Shown here: positions 22,809 through 34,214 of the stretch, one piece after another
Layout of the letters: the number at the start of each line of letters is the position of its first letter
How positions within the stretch are numbered: the stretch's first letter is position 1
NCBI GenBank assembly: GCA_024195585.1
Contig: SWBL01000181.1
Span: forward strand, 1 to 64,000
Source of the DNA: Aureobasidium sp. EXF-3400
Taxonomy: Eukaryota > Ascomycota > Dothideomycetes > Dothideales > Saccotheciaceae
Direction: 5' to 3'
DNA length: 64,000 bases
The notes under the pieces: generated by a model
Seen by the model: only the letters and a program-made list of their open reading frames with translations
Told to the model about the DNA's origin: nothing
Database searches by the model: none
Program-made: the position numbers and the translations under genes

Positions 22809-25141
22809 ATGTCGGCGAGCGCGAACCGCAAAAATGGTAAGCAAGCATCTTGCGAACCTTGCCGTAGAGGCAAAGTGCGATGCGATCACCGTATGCCTGT
22901 CTGTGATCGTTGCCGTCGTCGCAACATGGATGCCGAATGTTATTATCATCCCGCTCCACTGACTCGAGCGACTAAACGCGTTCGCGTGTCATCTTCCGAC
23001 TACCATGAGGTCGAGTCAATAGGAGCGGGCGGATGGAATTCTCCAGCGGTTTCGCCCTCACTCAACAATCATAATCGTGTGGATGCCCTGCTCAGTGACA
23101 ACAACCCGAGCAGTCACTCTCGTCCTATTCGTGCTCCGGACAGCACACCTCCTGGACAGCTACCATTACTTTCACTGCAAGGCCTTGATGACACGAACAC
23201 GCGACAAGTTATTCATGCTCCAGTATATGATGACCGTGGAAACAAAACGCTCGAAGGAGACTTACTCTCTATAGTCCATATCTTGAGTCACGTTCAGCAC
23301 TGTGCAACAATCAAAAAACTTGTAACGGAATACTACGATCTGGGTCAGGCTGCTATTATCCCACGACGTCTTGTACTGCCTGCCATATCTGACCTTGAGC
23401 GAATATACGAAGAAGTTCTCCAACATAGAACAGCGACTGACGACGCCGCTAGTAGAGCTGTCCTTTTACCAGTGGCTGAGCGCATCGAGCGTGCTACAAG
23501 ATCGAAGATTGATATAACTCCAACGACCTCCCTGGATGAATTTCGAAGCTGCTATACTGGAGCCAATCTAAGAGTGGAAACTATCGGTCTTATCTTTACT
23601 CTTGCTGCTCGTGCATGTCGTGTAGGACTTTTTCCTACCGACACGGATGTGCACGATTTTGTCCAAGCCATGTTCCAGTGTAGCGCAAGATGCATACATC
23701 TAGCCCGAGAATTAGCGACCGAGATGAATGATGTTATAGTATGGTTGTCGTACGAGAATCTGCGGATTACTACAAGTATACAGGGATATGCTGGTATGTG
23801 AACCATCTGCCCAAGGTTCTTCCTCTTCATGGCTCTTTCTGAAACTCATCTGCGCTGTCATAGGTCCGAATGTCTGGCGACGGCTTGGTGATGTGTCTAC
23901 CGACCTGCTCGCTCTTGAAGCGCATCGAGAAGCTGCCCTTGCCAATGTTCCCTTCTTTCTTGCCGAGTGTCGGAGAAGGATCTTCGCCGCTTCATATGAT
24001 TGGGATAAATTCCTTGCCACACTCTTCGGTCGTCCGCCTCGAATCCTCCGCTCGTACGCTGATTGTCGCTTGCCACTTGAACTCACCAACGATCAGCTCT
24101 GTTCGGGTGGACTCAGCGATGAAGAACAGGCTTCGTTCAAACTAACAGGCGGATGGGCTACCAAGAACTCTCCTTGTAGTGCAGCTTATATTAGAGCGAT
24201 TCACATCCTCTCAGAGTTCAAGGAAGACGCGCTGTTGCACCATCTGAAACCTCTTGATAGCGAGACAAAATCAAGACTAGAGTCAGTGCGATATTACTGC
24301 TCTACCGAGACGAGACATATCATCCTAACTTTATCTTTAGAGAAATATCACGCGGATGCAAGAAAGCCTGGGAAAATCTACCGCAACGACTACATTACGA
24401 CTCTGCTTGTTGGAAGTCTGATCTGGGCGATATGACATGCCTGAGATTGGCAGAAGTCTATCTCACCTACCTACAGACACAGTTTTACATCCATCGTTTA
24501 CTGGCGAAGGGTGATGCGAGCTGCTCACCACATCTGGTCCAGACTTGCTCGAGTCTGATCGAATTATCTCTTGAGGTCGGTGGCTTTCGTAGTCAAACCA
24601 TCTATGATGTATACCGCAACTTCAGATCAAGCACCGTAAGTCAAGTTCGCTTTTCGATGTGTCACATGTGACTGATTCACACAAGGTCTTGTGCTATGGT
24701 TTACCAAGTGCGATAACTCTTGTCAACGCTCTGAAGACCGCGAGGGACACTATGAGCCGCTCAAAGTATGCCGACTTGCTTCGACTCGTGTCGATACAAC
24801 GTCTTCATGTGTTTGTCTCTTTATTGGAAACCGTATATCGCCCGGAAGAGGCGAATCATGCGATCTGCTTGAAAGCATCGGGTCTCATTTCTCGTGCAAT
24901 GGACGGAGTGCTTGAACACCTGTTGTCGGGTTTCGTCAACGATACACAGCAACCAGACGCTGGGCTTGCAAGCAATCTCGTGACCAGTATCCAGGATCCG
25001 ACGTCAGTGAATAATGCGGCAGGTTTGTGGCAAGTCGATACCGCCATTGACGCAATGACGGACTGGGATGCAGCCGCCCTAATGGACATGGATGACTGGA
25101 TGGAAGGGATTGATTGGACAAATGTAAGCGGAGGAGTATAG
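22809..25141 (+). CDS. Zn2Cys6 transcription factor with fungal-specific domain
   Basis: Four exons, 22809-23793, 23864-24281, 24341-24635 and 24686-25141, give 717 residues. The N-terminus has a Zn2Cys6 cluster (about residues 14-44) with spacing C-2-C-6-C-6-C-2-C-8-C, which binds DNA as in Gal4. A fungal_trans (MHR) region follows, with RRIFAASYDWDKFLATLFG and YIRAIHILSEF, then a C-terminal acidic/aromatic tail (DWDAAALMDMDDWMEG) suited to activation. The second intron uses a GTCAGT donor; without it the frame appears broken near 24430, but the splice restores KAWENLPQRLHYDSACW. It is divergent from the MDR enzyme, its most likely target. The start is the first in-frame ATG just before the cluster. 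Confidence 0.88.
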
Positions 25142-25230
25142 ATCGACCATATTACTGCCTGGGCGATTTTGGTGATTTACTCCGTGTCCGAGTCCGTTTG
25201 TTGTGTACCTTGGAATTTTAGTCCGAGGTC

Positions 25231-25246
25231 AACTCCGTTCATTCCG
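25231..25246 (-). promoter_or_regulatory. CGGA-N5-CGGAGTT motif, copy 3
   Basis: Third copy, minus strand. It lies about 90 bases after the stop codon of the Zn2Cys6 regulator and 160-175 bases upstream of the small gene at 25405, a plausible promoter position. With copy 1 it also shares the flanking GTC, so the match extends to 17 of 19 bases. Confidence 0.45.
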
Positions 25247-25404
25247 GCGTTGTTATCCCGAAGCCTGACCACCCACCATATATCAAGGACTCAGTGCTTG
25301 CTCTGGAAAGTCAGGATTCAACTACTACTCAGCTACCTCTGTCTACGAAACTGCTTTGCCTGGAATATTATTGTCTCTTTGAATTTGTTCCACTCTCACC
25401 TAAA

Positions 25405-25764
25405 ATGTCGGCATCAAACACGCACACACATCTCCGCCAAGCCATCGCTTCTCTCAGGGAAGCTTGCACACGAACTGTCAAATCGCGAGGATCAGAATAT
25501 CAACCTCTTTTGCGCCCAGAAGTTACATCTACCGAACAGAATGTAAGTCGCATGATGTTTAGGGTTGCATTCGGAGATTGACCTGTATCATAGCCCTTAT
25601 GCTACCATACCGAGAAACCATCCGTCAATGTTGTCGAAGTTTGCAAAGCTTCTGCGACAAAATCGCGATTCGAACCACATCCCACAAGAAAGCTCAACTC
25701 AGCTGAGCTTGCAGATATGCTGCACAGAGAAGCGATGTTTCACTATATGGCTATGAGACTATGA
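25405..25764 (+). CDS. Small two-exon hypothetical protein (102 aa)
   Basis: Exon 1 (25405-25542) begins at an ATG and exon 2 (25594-25764) follows a 51-nt intron with a GTAAGT donor and CATAG acceptor. The join is in phase 0 and leaves an open frame of 102 residues. I recognise no family. The protein is hydrophilic and basic, has no signal peptide or membrane span, and ends in a helical Met/Leu-rich segment (ADMLHREAMFHYMAMRL). The standard intron and clean frame argue for a real gene, but the last residues lie in a sequence that recurs at 37.96 kb, so part of the gene may come from a dispersed repeat. A CGGA-type motif lies in its promoter. Confidence 0.5.
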
Positions 25765-25876
25765 TATCCTTGGTGCAACGGGTCCGGCGGACATAATACA
25801 ATGGGAGTTTCGGTGTTGACTTGAGCTCTTTTACACAGTAACAGATAATGAGAGTGATGATGTTTGGTTATCCTTG
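25744..25876 (+). repeat. Dispersed repeat, copy A
   Basis: Similar to 37961-38075. The left end, TATGGCTATGAGACTA, is identical in both copies; shared blocks then follow in the same order: GGGAGTTT, AGCT, TTACACAG.AAC and ATGTTTGGT.AT.CTTG. Indels and transitions separate the copies, as expected of an old element. It covers the end of the 102-aa gene. Confidence 0.55.
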
Positions 25877-26219
25877 TTTGAGCGTAACCCTTCACAGGGA
25901 GTATTGATGTCAGAGGTAGATTTTGATACTATGATGCGATCTTCGCGAGAATGTTCTCAGTTATTGAGGTCATTCTTCTGTACCATCTTGGCAGTATAGA
26001 TACGTCGACTTTCTGCACTCAAGCTATGACACCTCATCACAGATATCAGCAATAGATCAAGTCTTGCATAGTTTACAAAGTGTATCGAAGGTTTGGATAT
26101 TGACTGGATGCTCTTTGTGCATACAGTACGAAATGACTAGCTACAGGCCGCCATCCGCAATTCTATAAGCTCTAGCACAATTCCGGGAGGAGCGAAATCA
26201 TACAATAATGTAGACGTGT
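25877..26219. other. Intergenic, no gene seen
   Basis: This short interval between the 102-aa gene and the 3' end of the 5-oxoprolinase gene shows no coding signal. CCGCCATCC near 26149 recurs near 38107 just beyond copy B of the dispersed repeat, so the element may extend this far. Confidence 0.4.
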
Positions 26220-29200
26220 TTAGTTTTGTTCTCCAAGTGCCCTTGCAAGATGCACACTACCCCCAGCGATTGGTACAATGATCGTGGCGGCCAACGACGA
26301 CGTGAGTGTGCTTTGGCCTTTCTTACTGGCGCCGTACGCACCGCCTCCAGGACTCTGGATGACAAACCGATCACCTGGAGTCACCTTTACCGAGCCCTTC
26401 CCACCAACATTGATGCGCCTACCATCTGAGCGGATCCAGGTATTGACACCTCGTCCACCATCTTCACCACCTTTTAAGCCGTAGGGCTGGAAGGCGCGTC
26501 TCTCTGACAGGATAGAGGCGGTCATGGGAATCCGGAACTCGACGTCTCGAATGACACCATCTCCGCCATTGAACTCGCCACGACCTCCGCTTCCAGAGCG
26601 TAGCGAGAACTCCCGTAGGACGACGGGGTACCGGCGTTCGAGCGATTCCGGGTCGGTGATGCGGGTGTTGGTCATATGGGTGTGCACGCCGCTTGTGCCA
26701 TGCCATGTTGGGCCGGCGCCACTGCCACCACAGATGGTTTCGTAATACCCGAAGCCTCCCTCGCCGTCAACACCGAATGTGAAGTTGTTCATGCAGCCTT
26801 GGCTGGCTGCACATGTCTCGAATGCGCGGAAGATCACATCGACGATGCGCTGGGATGTGAGAACGTTACCTGCACATACGGCAGCTCCAGCAGAGGGATT
26901 GAGGAATGATCCTTCGGGAACAACAATATCAATCGGCTTGATACATCCGTGATTCAAGGGAATGTCGGAGTCGACCATGCACCGAAGGGCATAGATGATG
27001 GCCGATGTGGTGATTGCGATCGGTGCGTTCCAGTTGCCTGAGACAACTGTTAGAGATGATTTGACTCTATATATCCATTGCTCTTAGTACTTACCGAGTA
27101 CTTCCGATCCAGTACCACTGAAGTCGAAGGTTGCAGAACCGGTCTCGCCATTGGTCTTTACATTCAGGACAATAGCGGTGCCATCATCCATATAGTCGGT
27201 GGCAGATACAGTCCTCGAACTTTCCCCTTGAGCTATCTTCCTGAAGAGGTTACGAATAGACAGCTCTGCCGCGTCTTGTATGGCTCCCATATACATCTGG
27301 CAAGGTATGAGAAACTTACTTCGGGAGGGAGATGTCGGCGACTTACATGAACGGCTTCCATTGTATATTCCGAGATCATTTGACGAATGAGTCGAATGCC
27401 ACAGTGATTCGCGGCAACCTGGGCCTTGAGATCTGCGACATTGTCTTTGTAGCATCGACTTCCGCTACAGCCAGGATTCTTGGCCGAGTCGTCGAGCAAG
27501 GTCTTGCGAAGACCTTCTTCATCTAACCTACCTTGGTGGACCAGTCTGAAGGAAGAGAAGACAGCTCCTTCTTCCCAGAGCTCCGTAGATGAAGGGGGCA
27601 TTGAACCTGGTGCAATACCGCCGACCTATTCAAGACGTGTCAGATACGAAACATCCTGCATACTCATGACACAACTTACATCTGCGTGGTGTCCTCGGGA
27701 AGCAGCCCAGAAGATAATCTCGCGGCCACAAGAGTCGAATACTGGAGTGATGACTGTCATGTCCGGTAGATGTACGCCTCCGAACACAGGCGAGTTAGAC
27801 AACAATACATCACCATCACTTAGCCTTCCCTTCCAATGTTTGACTTGTGATTTGACGGCAAAGGCCATGCTGCCAATCATTGCCGGGACATGAGGCGCAT
27901 TCGCGACGAGATCGCCTTCTGACGTGAAGATCGCGCAGCTGAAATCCAGTCGTTCTTTGATGTTCGCGCTGATGCTGACTTTCTGCAACGTTCGACCCAT
28001 CTGCTCGGCGACGCCGAAGAAACGATGTTTGAAGACAGAAAGTTGCACAGGATTGACGACTGAGCTACTGACGTTTTGTCGTTCGGGGTCGGGTAAGTCA
28101 ATCACAATCAGACTTTTCAGAATTGACGCTACTGCATCTGGTATGACAACGACCGTCTGAGTCTCATCAACGACCAGACAAGGACCGCTCACTCGCGATC
28201 CGACGGTAAGCGTGCCGAGCTTGTATATGGGGACCTCGACGTAGCCGCATGAGGGGAAGAAGACGGATCGTAAAAAGGCGGGCTTGTTGGCGGTGTCCAA
28301 TCTGTTGTATGAGGCTAGCTCTCTAGACCAGGAGCCGCCAGAGTCGGTGTTGCTCTTGCCTACGGAACGAACACGGATCTGGTCAATGAAGACGTCACGC
28401 TCAGGTGTGTATCCGAACTCTTGCTGATGAGCATTGATGAAAGTCTTCAAGGTATCTTTGCCAGACTCAACAGGCACAACGATCGCGGTGTCACTACCGT
28501 CGTATCTCATGCTCAGATAGTTGGTTGACTCGATCGGCCCGTAGAAGCCCTCTAAGATGATAGCGTCCTCAGTTTTCCTTGCCAGACGTGCTAGGTCCTC
28601 TTCGAGGGAGTTGTTAGATTGTGCGTCATATCGCCTGAGGTAAGCCTCTTCACCGTCTTCCACGATGTCTGCAAGACCTATACCGTGAGCTGATAAGACC
28701 GAGGAGTACTTGTGAATCAACACACGCTTGATACCAAGGATCCTGGCAATCTCGCAGGCATGCTGACCGCCAGCACCACCGAAGGAGGCAAGATTATGAG
28801 CTCTAGTGTCATATCCTCGTGCCTCCGTCAAGGTGCGGATCGGTCCAGACATGGCGTTGTTGGCGACCTCGATGAACCCAGCTGCCACCTCTCTCCATGT
28901 CAAAGACTGTCCAGATTCCTCGTTGATGATTTTGCTCAATTCGGTGAACTTTTCTTCGACTATATGAGCATCAAGTGGTTCGTTCTCATTGGGCCCAAAT
29001 ATAGCAGGAAATTGATCAGGAATCAGTCTTCCAAGTGCCAGATTGGCATCAGTGACAGTCAATGGACCGCCCTTCCTGTAACACGCAGGCCCAGGATGCG
29101 AAGAAGCACTCTCTGGACCAACAGTGAAGAGGCCATCCTTCCATGCGAGAATACTACCGCCTCCAGCTGCAATGGTGTTGATGTCAAGTTGAGGCGCTTG

Positions 29201-30378
29201 AACCAGAATACCTGCGGTGTTGGATTCAAACAGATGTTCGAACTGGCCAGAATATCGACTGACATCGGTTGACGTGCCTCCCATGTCGAATCCCACCGTC
29301 GCTCTACCATCTTCTCCATCGTAGCAGGTTTTGGCATAACCAACGACGCCACCCGCGGGTCCAGAGAGAATCGCTTTGAGCCCAGAGAGCCTTGTGCTCG
29401 GTACCAGACCGCCGTCAGACTGCATGAAGTCCAAACGCACGCCAATCTCCTCCAGTGTGGGAAAGCTGGCAGAGAATTGTGAGAGATAGCGGTTGATGAC
29501 AGGCGTTAGATATGCATCGATGACAGTGGAATTGCCTCTTGGAACAATCTTTGGTCTGGATGACACTGAACTTGAGAGGCACACCTTGTCGAAACCAAGT
29601 CGCTCAGCGATCTCTCGGATCTTCAGCTCGTGATCGGGGAAGATGTAAGAGTGCATGAGGCAGACGGCCAAGGATGAGATCCCAGCAGATTTGATCCTCT
29701 TCAAGCTCTTCTCGACTTCGTCGATGTCAAGAGGTGAGATGATCTCTACGCTCTCGCCGGAAGCGGTGCTGACAGTCTTGAGTGACTGAGGATACTCGAA
29801 CTTCTTGCCTCGAAGGTGAGACTCTGGGCACGAATCTACAACAACACGCTCGGATACTTCTTCAACGCAGCAGAAGAGGGAGCTAGGACGATCTATGGCA
29901 AGACTGAACATAGAGGGGCGAGATTGATTACCGATGGTCAGGAGGTCTTTGAATCCTTTGGTGATCAACAGTGCCGTCTGCTCGCCCTTCCTCTCGAGCA
30001 AAGCATTAGTGGCGACTGTTGTACCCATTCGCACCCATTCTGTCATATATATCAGTACGATTTCATGTTTACAATGTGAGTGAGGAGCAAGCTTGATACC
30101 GATCGGACTGAGATCTACAGCTCCTTTTCGAGGAATCTTGGTCCCGGTGTGAACTTCGAGCACTCTCCTGATGGCTTCGGTCGGCGCATCATCGTAATTT
30201 GACGGGTCGACGGAGAGAATTTTGATGATGATATCCTTGCCATCAGGCACCTTGCAGACACAGTCGGTAAAAGTACCACCACGGTCTTCGTGTAGTATCA
30301 GCCTATTTCTTAGTGGTGAGCAGTAATGATCATACCGATGGAGATGCGAAGGCCTCTTTGGGAGATAGCTTCCTGCAT
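26220..30378 (-). CDS. 5-oxoprolinase / hydantoinase A-B fusion
   Basis: Six exons on the minus strand (30378-30336, 30285-30100, 30039-27680, 27625-27347, 27296-27095, 27037-26220) give 1,295 residues, the usual length of eukaryotic 5-oxoprolinase. That enzyme opens 5-oxo-L-proline to glutamate with ATP in glutathione turnover. The HyuA half has [12 protein letters not shown] near the start, [16 protein letters not shown], and [13 protein letters not shown]. The HyuB half has [26 protein letters not shown] and [17 protein letters not shown]. The first intron is needed to produce the conserved ATP-site N-terminus from the ATG at 30378. An ATP-dependent hydantoinase with another substrate is the main alternative, since the two are hard to separate by eye. 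Position 30100 could be off by one base. Confidence 0.9.
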
Positions 30379-31431
30379 GACTGTTGAACGATGGAAGAAA
30401 GGTAGGTGAGTTCAGGATGTCGCATTTTCCCTAGCTTGTTGATATGATATATGTCGAACGACTTTCGACATAGAGCGCCTTGATAAACGCTTATCATTGC
30501 GCTGCCCGTAGCACTGGCCGCCGGCCAACGTAGCGCTGCAGATAGATAGTGGAGGGCCGTGGCGGAGGTTATCGGCGCCGCGTCTTGGCCGTTGGAGTGA
30601 TCATCTGTGGTGGACAATGTCCACCGACTCCACCACCAGTTGTCACATGGCTATGAATCTTTGATACTGCAAGCTCTGCTTGCAAAGTGGATATAAGGAG
30701 ACTCTATCCTATTGGTCAACCGCTAGACACAAATTCGGCCTCAATGTTCTCAGACAAGTATATCAAAAGATGGTCCTTTCTTACCCCGCAGCCAAGGCAT
30801 TGAGAATGAACCCGGCACTGTCATTGACCACGCCAAGCACCCTAGCGATCCAGCTAACATCGAGGCCATGAAGAGATTACGCTGGGAGGATACATGTCAA
30901 GCATATGGAGCGTAATAGATTTGCCTATCTTGCAAACGGGTTTTCCAGTAGAGAGAGCGATATCCGTGACTTGAGTTAGTATTTGGGTTTGCTTGATGAA
31001 AATGACATACAGCCAGACTTTGCGTAAAAAGATGTTATTGACTTTTTGATCGAGCAGTAGACCATGCTTCTAGAATACTAATATTACTTGAGAGGGTCAA
31101 GATCTTGGTCATAGATGGTCTTGCTCTAATTCTTGTACTACCCACAGGCGAAGGCAAGACTTTGCTGGCTACAGATAGGGAGTACTTGTCTGGAGAGTCC
31201 ACTATCTATCAACAGTTCGTCCGAAATTTGGTACAATTTCATGTCTCGTGCTTGATTGCTTCGACCTCCAGCTCGACAGACATTTCTGGGAACACCAGGC
31301 TTGCGACACCAAGAGCTGTCCAGATAGGCCTGTGTTCGGGGATACGCTGCTTCAGTTTCTCAACAAGGTATCCGAAGTGAGAGACAACGTCGAGTTGATA
31401 GCTTCGAAGGAGATAAACCTATTGGGTTCTG
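30379..31431. other. Decayed region with helicase-like scrap
   Basis: No intact gene. Around 31105-31180 the plus strand reads ILVLPTGEGKTLLA, which looks like the Walker A region of a RecQ/DEAD-type helicase, but stops and frame changes surround it. A second open frame at about 31248-31454 has no family signal. I read this as the remains of a mobile or subtelomeric helicase gene, with low confidence. Confidence 0.35.
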
Positions 31432-31704
31432 TTAGAAAGATTGAACAGACTTGAAAAAGGATATCTTCAAGCCTACGTCATCCCAACCACGAAATCCAGC
31501 TGCCTGCAAGACTCTGTCGACATTGTCAAACGCGTTGTCAAGCTGCTGCTTCCAGTCGTAGTTGCTAAGGTCACCTGTCTCGTCCCATCCACCCTGGCCT
31601 GATAATTTGGCAACATTTCCAATGACAACGATCTGTGAGTAATGGGCCATGTCGCTATGTTTCTGGCCAGCACCTTGCTCATTGATGTAGTTGAGGGACG
31701 ACAT
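31432..31704 (-). pseudogene. Truncated RidA/YjgF-like protein
   Basis: A 90-residue frame starting at an ATG. It carries YSQIVVIGNVAKLSGQGGWD and a following helix (LDNAFDNVDRVLQAAGFRGWDDV), the first two thirds of the RidA/YjgF/UK114 fold, whose members deaminate reactive enamines. Normal family members have about 130 residues. Here the match ends at GWDDVGLK and a stop follows twelve residues later, so the C-terminal strands and the conserved catalytic arginine region are missing. No continuation was found in the other frames downstream. It is therefore probably non-functional. It is tail to tail with the helicase-like scrap in a region of decayed genes. Confidence 0.7.
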
Positions 31705-31786
31705 GATGGAATAGTGATCTCAGGAAAAAGTTATCGACGTGCGAAGGAGTAGTCTCTGGGTATCGGCTCGTTTATGAGGTCGAGCT

Positions 31787-32008
31787 TTAGCATGCAGGTA
31801 GCTTATTCCAAGACCTTGGCTTTCCGATATCGAGTGTTCGAATCAGCTCTTCAATGTTGAAGTGGGATGTCACATCCTCGAAAGACCCTGTCAGCATTTC
31901 CCCCGATGCAGCCACCCCCACTGTTAGAGGAACTTTCAATGTGGAGGCCTCAAGCGGACTGGGTATATCGAATTTGATGAATGTCAGTTTACCAGATTCG
32001 AAGCACAT
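31787..32008 (-). other. Possible coding fragment, 73 aa
   Basis: A minus-strand frame reads like the C-terminal end of a soluble protein (KVPLTVGVAASGEMLTGSFE, then IEELIRTLDIGK and a stop). No upstream exon or ATG with a family signal could be linked to it, and I do not recognise the family. Its setting beside the truncated RidA gene suggests another remnant. Confidence 0.3.
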
Positions 32009-32420
32009 GACAATGTGTCTACTGAAGCAACAATTGTTAAGCTATTTGTGTTCTGCGTGGCATGTTTCAAGAAGATTGGAGATCGGATAAGAGAATTGCT
32101 AGCTGCAGCCAGACGAATCCAGGGTTTGTTGTGTGCAGACCCAGATCAGCTCTGGGCGTCAGCTGCCACGAACCTGCTTGTACGTGACAGACAGATTCCC
32201 ATTCTCAGCTGCCATTCTCTTGCTGACACCAGCCTAGGGCAATATCCCTTCGCATGTGTTGTATTCCGGCCGGGCCTTGAGGCCTGGCGGCTTCTGACAA
32301 CTGGTCTGTGCGTCTCCAGCACTAGCGACTCCGCACACACGAGCGAAAAACACCGAGAGTATCGCGAGAAACCACTCCCCGTAGATTCTTGAGCGTTTAT
32401 CGACTGCATACTGCTTTAGC

Positions 32421-34214
32421 ATGGACAACCACAGTAGAACACAGCATTCTCGACCTTCCATGGCGCCGCCTCCGTTTGGCTATTACCCTAAACCTCCGTC
32501 ATGGACAGCCGCCATCTTCGAGAAACACGTCGGCAAGATGCCATCAGCCACTGGTTACAGCACAGCACAGATCGACTCAGTCTTCTTTCGTCTTCAAATA
32601 GGTATTCTCAAGTTGGAAAGTCGCCAATCTCTTGATGCCAACGCTATGTGGTTTAGAGGCGAGGTTAAGCGCCTCAAGGCAGAGCGCGATGGTTTGCTTC
32701 GAGCTGGCGAGGAAGCAGCCTCTGCGCGACTCGCCCATCAGAGAGCACAGATTGCACACCGCGAGGCGCAGACTGCTCATGAGAGGGTAGAACGCACTTT
32801 CAGGGACATCGTTCGCGAAGGCAATGAGAAAAATGCTGTACTAGGAACACAGTTGGCCTCTGCGCAACTCGCTAACGAGAGAGCACAGCTCGACCACGAG
32901 AAATCGAAAAACGCTCTTGAGAAGCAGATTCGTGAGGACAGAGACAAGTATGTCACATCTGGATCAAAAGTGTAGCTCCTTCAGAGAGACATTTTTATCA
33001 TCAACGAGAATCATCAGGAAGAGAAGAAGATGCTTAGGCGGGATTTGCGTGCGGTCAAGCAAGAGAGGGATGATCTCCAGGCAAGATGCGCCGACTTCGA
33101 ATCTCAATCAAGTCGCTCAATCACCCGCTTTGTCAACAAGAAACAGAAAATTAGACAAAGAGAATCTCACATCGAACACATATGGTCTCAAGCTCTTCAG
33201 AATATCATGCACTCAACTGTCACCGACAAGATCGACATCGATAGATCTGTCATGGCCGCGCTTCTACGTCCCGTCATCTCATCCATCGACAAGTTCGCTT
33301 TCAAAGAGCGACAACAATTTTGCTTCACTCAGTGATACTTTGCAAGGTCTTCCTATACACGTCATTTCGGACAAATCTCCACTGTCAACCTGTATAGCCC
33401 CAGATTTGACTCTGATTCGTACAATCGATTCGACACACTTGTCCCTACCGGTCAGCGACCATTGTATCTTGTGGATCTGCTCCCATTATGCGCGGGTAGC
33501 CTTTGTATTGGTGATGGCTAAGGCCATGTGTTAGAGACAATGATCTACCTGGAGCGCAGCCTCCTCGAAGACACACGGCTACGTCGAACAAGTAACACGG
33601 CTATTCTACTTGCATTCGACTACCTTCTCAACTTCACCGAGTAGTTTGAGGACGAATTTTTCCACAGCATAGCCTGTGTACATCTTGCGGTCTTGGGTAT
33701 GCAATACGTCATGCGTGATCGTGCGGAATGGTTTCGTCTGGTCAGGAAGATTATCACCAATGTTGAAGTGACAGATGAACCAATTCTCAATGCTTGCCAT
33801 GCCTACCTCGCTCTCTCTACACATGATCCCACGTCACTGATGAAGCCCGAGTTGGCCAGAGCCTTCGAGCTTGGTCGTTTCTCAGCTTCAACACCGATTG
33901 CCAGAATCGTCTCGCTGGCAGATGGATCGAGCTCGGCAACTTTGAATGGCGTCGACATTGTGGTCACTCAGTTTTATGAGTGGGAGGTTGTATTTGCCAA
34001 AGCCATAAACGACCAGTCCTGGACTTGCGCTCTTGGTTACATGGAGGTGAAGTTGATTGAAGGAGGACGTTGTGAGATGACGTGGGGCCCTGATGCGGAA
34101 CACCAGATTGTGTTCGATGTCTCAGACGTCTCAAACAGCACCCTGAGCATCTATCTCAGGACATACCACAAAATTGAGCTTGCTACTGCAGGCATGGACG
34201 GGGACTCTGGTTGA
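32421..34214 (+). pseudogene. Coiled-coil protein gene with four in-frame stops
   Basis: From the ATG at 32421 one frame runs 597 codons to a TGA at 34212, with no frameshift, but with stops at 32973 (TAG), 33333 (TGA), 33519 (TAA) and 33642 (TAG). All five segments look coding. Residues about 45-270 form a long Ala/Glu/Arg-rich coiled coil with repeated ARLAHQRAQIAHREAQTAHE-type units that continue unchanged across the first stop. The last segment (about 425-597) is globular with no family I recognise. All four stops can arise from CAG, CGA or CAA by one C-to-T change. No GT..AG intron would remove them in frame. The likeliest reading is a recently inactivated lineage-specific gene; the function of its ancestor is unknown. 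Confidence 0.7.

Noticed and set aside
24282..24435. Apparent frameshift in the Zn2Cys6 regulator
   Set aside because: A GTCAGT donor at 24282 and a TTTAG acceptor ending at 24340 restore the frame, so no break is needed.
25655..25690. GGTTCGAATC on the minus strand, like a tRNA B box
   Set aside because: The T stem pairs poorly and no A box or acceptor stem is found at the right distance; it lies in a coding exon.
32948..32975. 28-nt GTATGT..TGTAG intron that would remove the first stop of the coiled-coil gene
   Set aside because: It is too short for splicing and would shift the frame, whereas the coiled coil continues unshifted beyond the stop.
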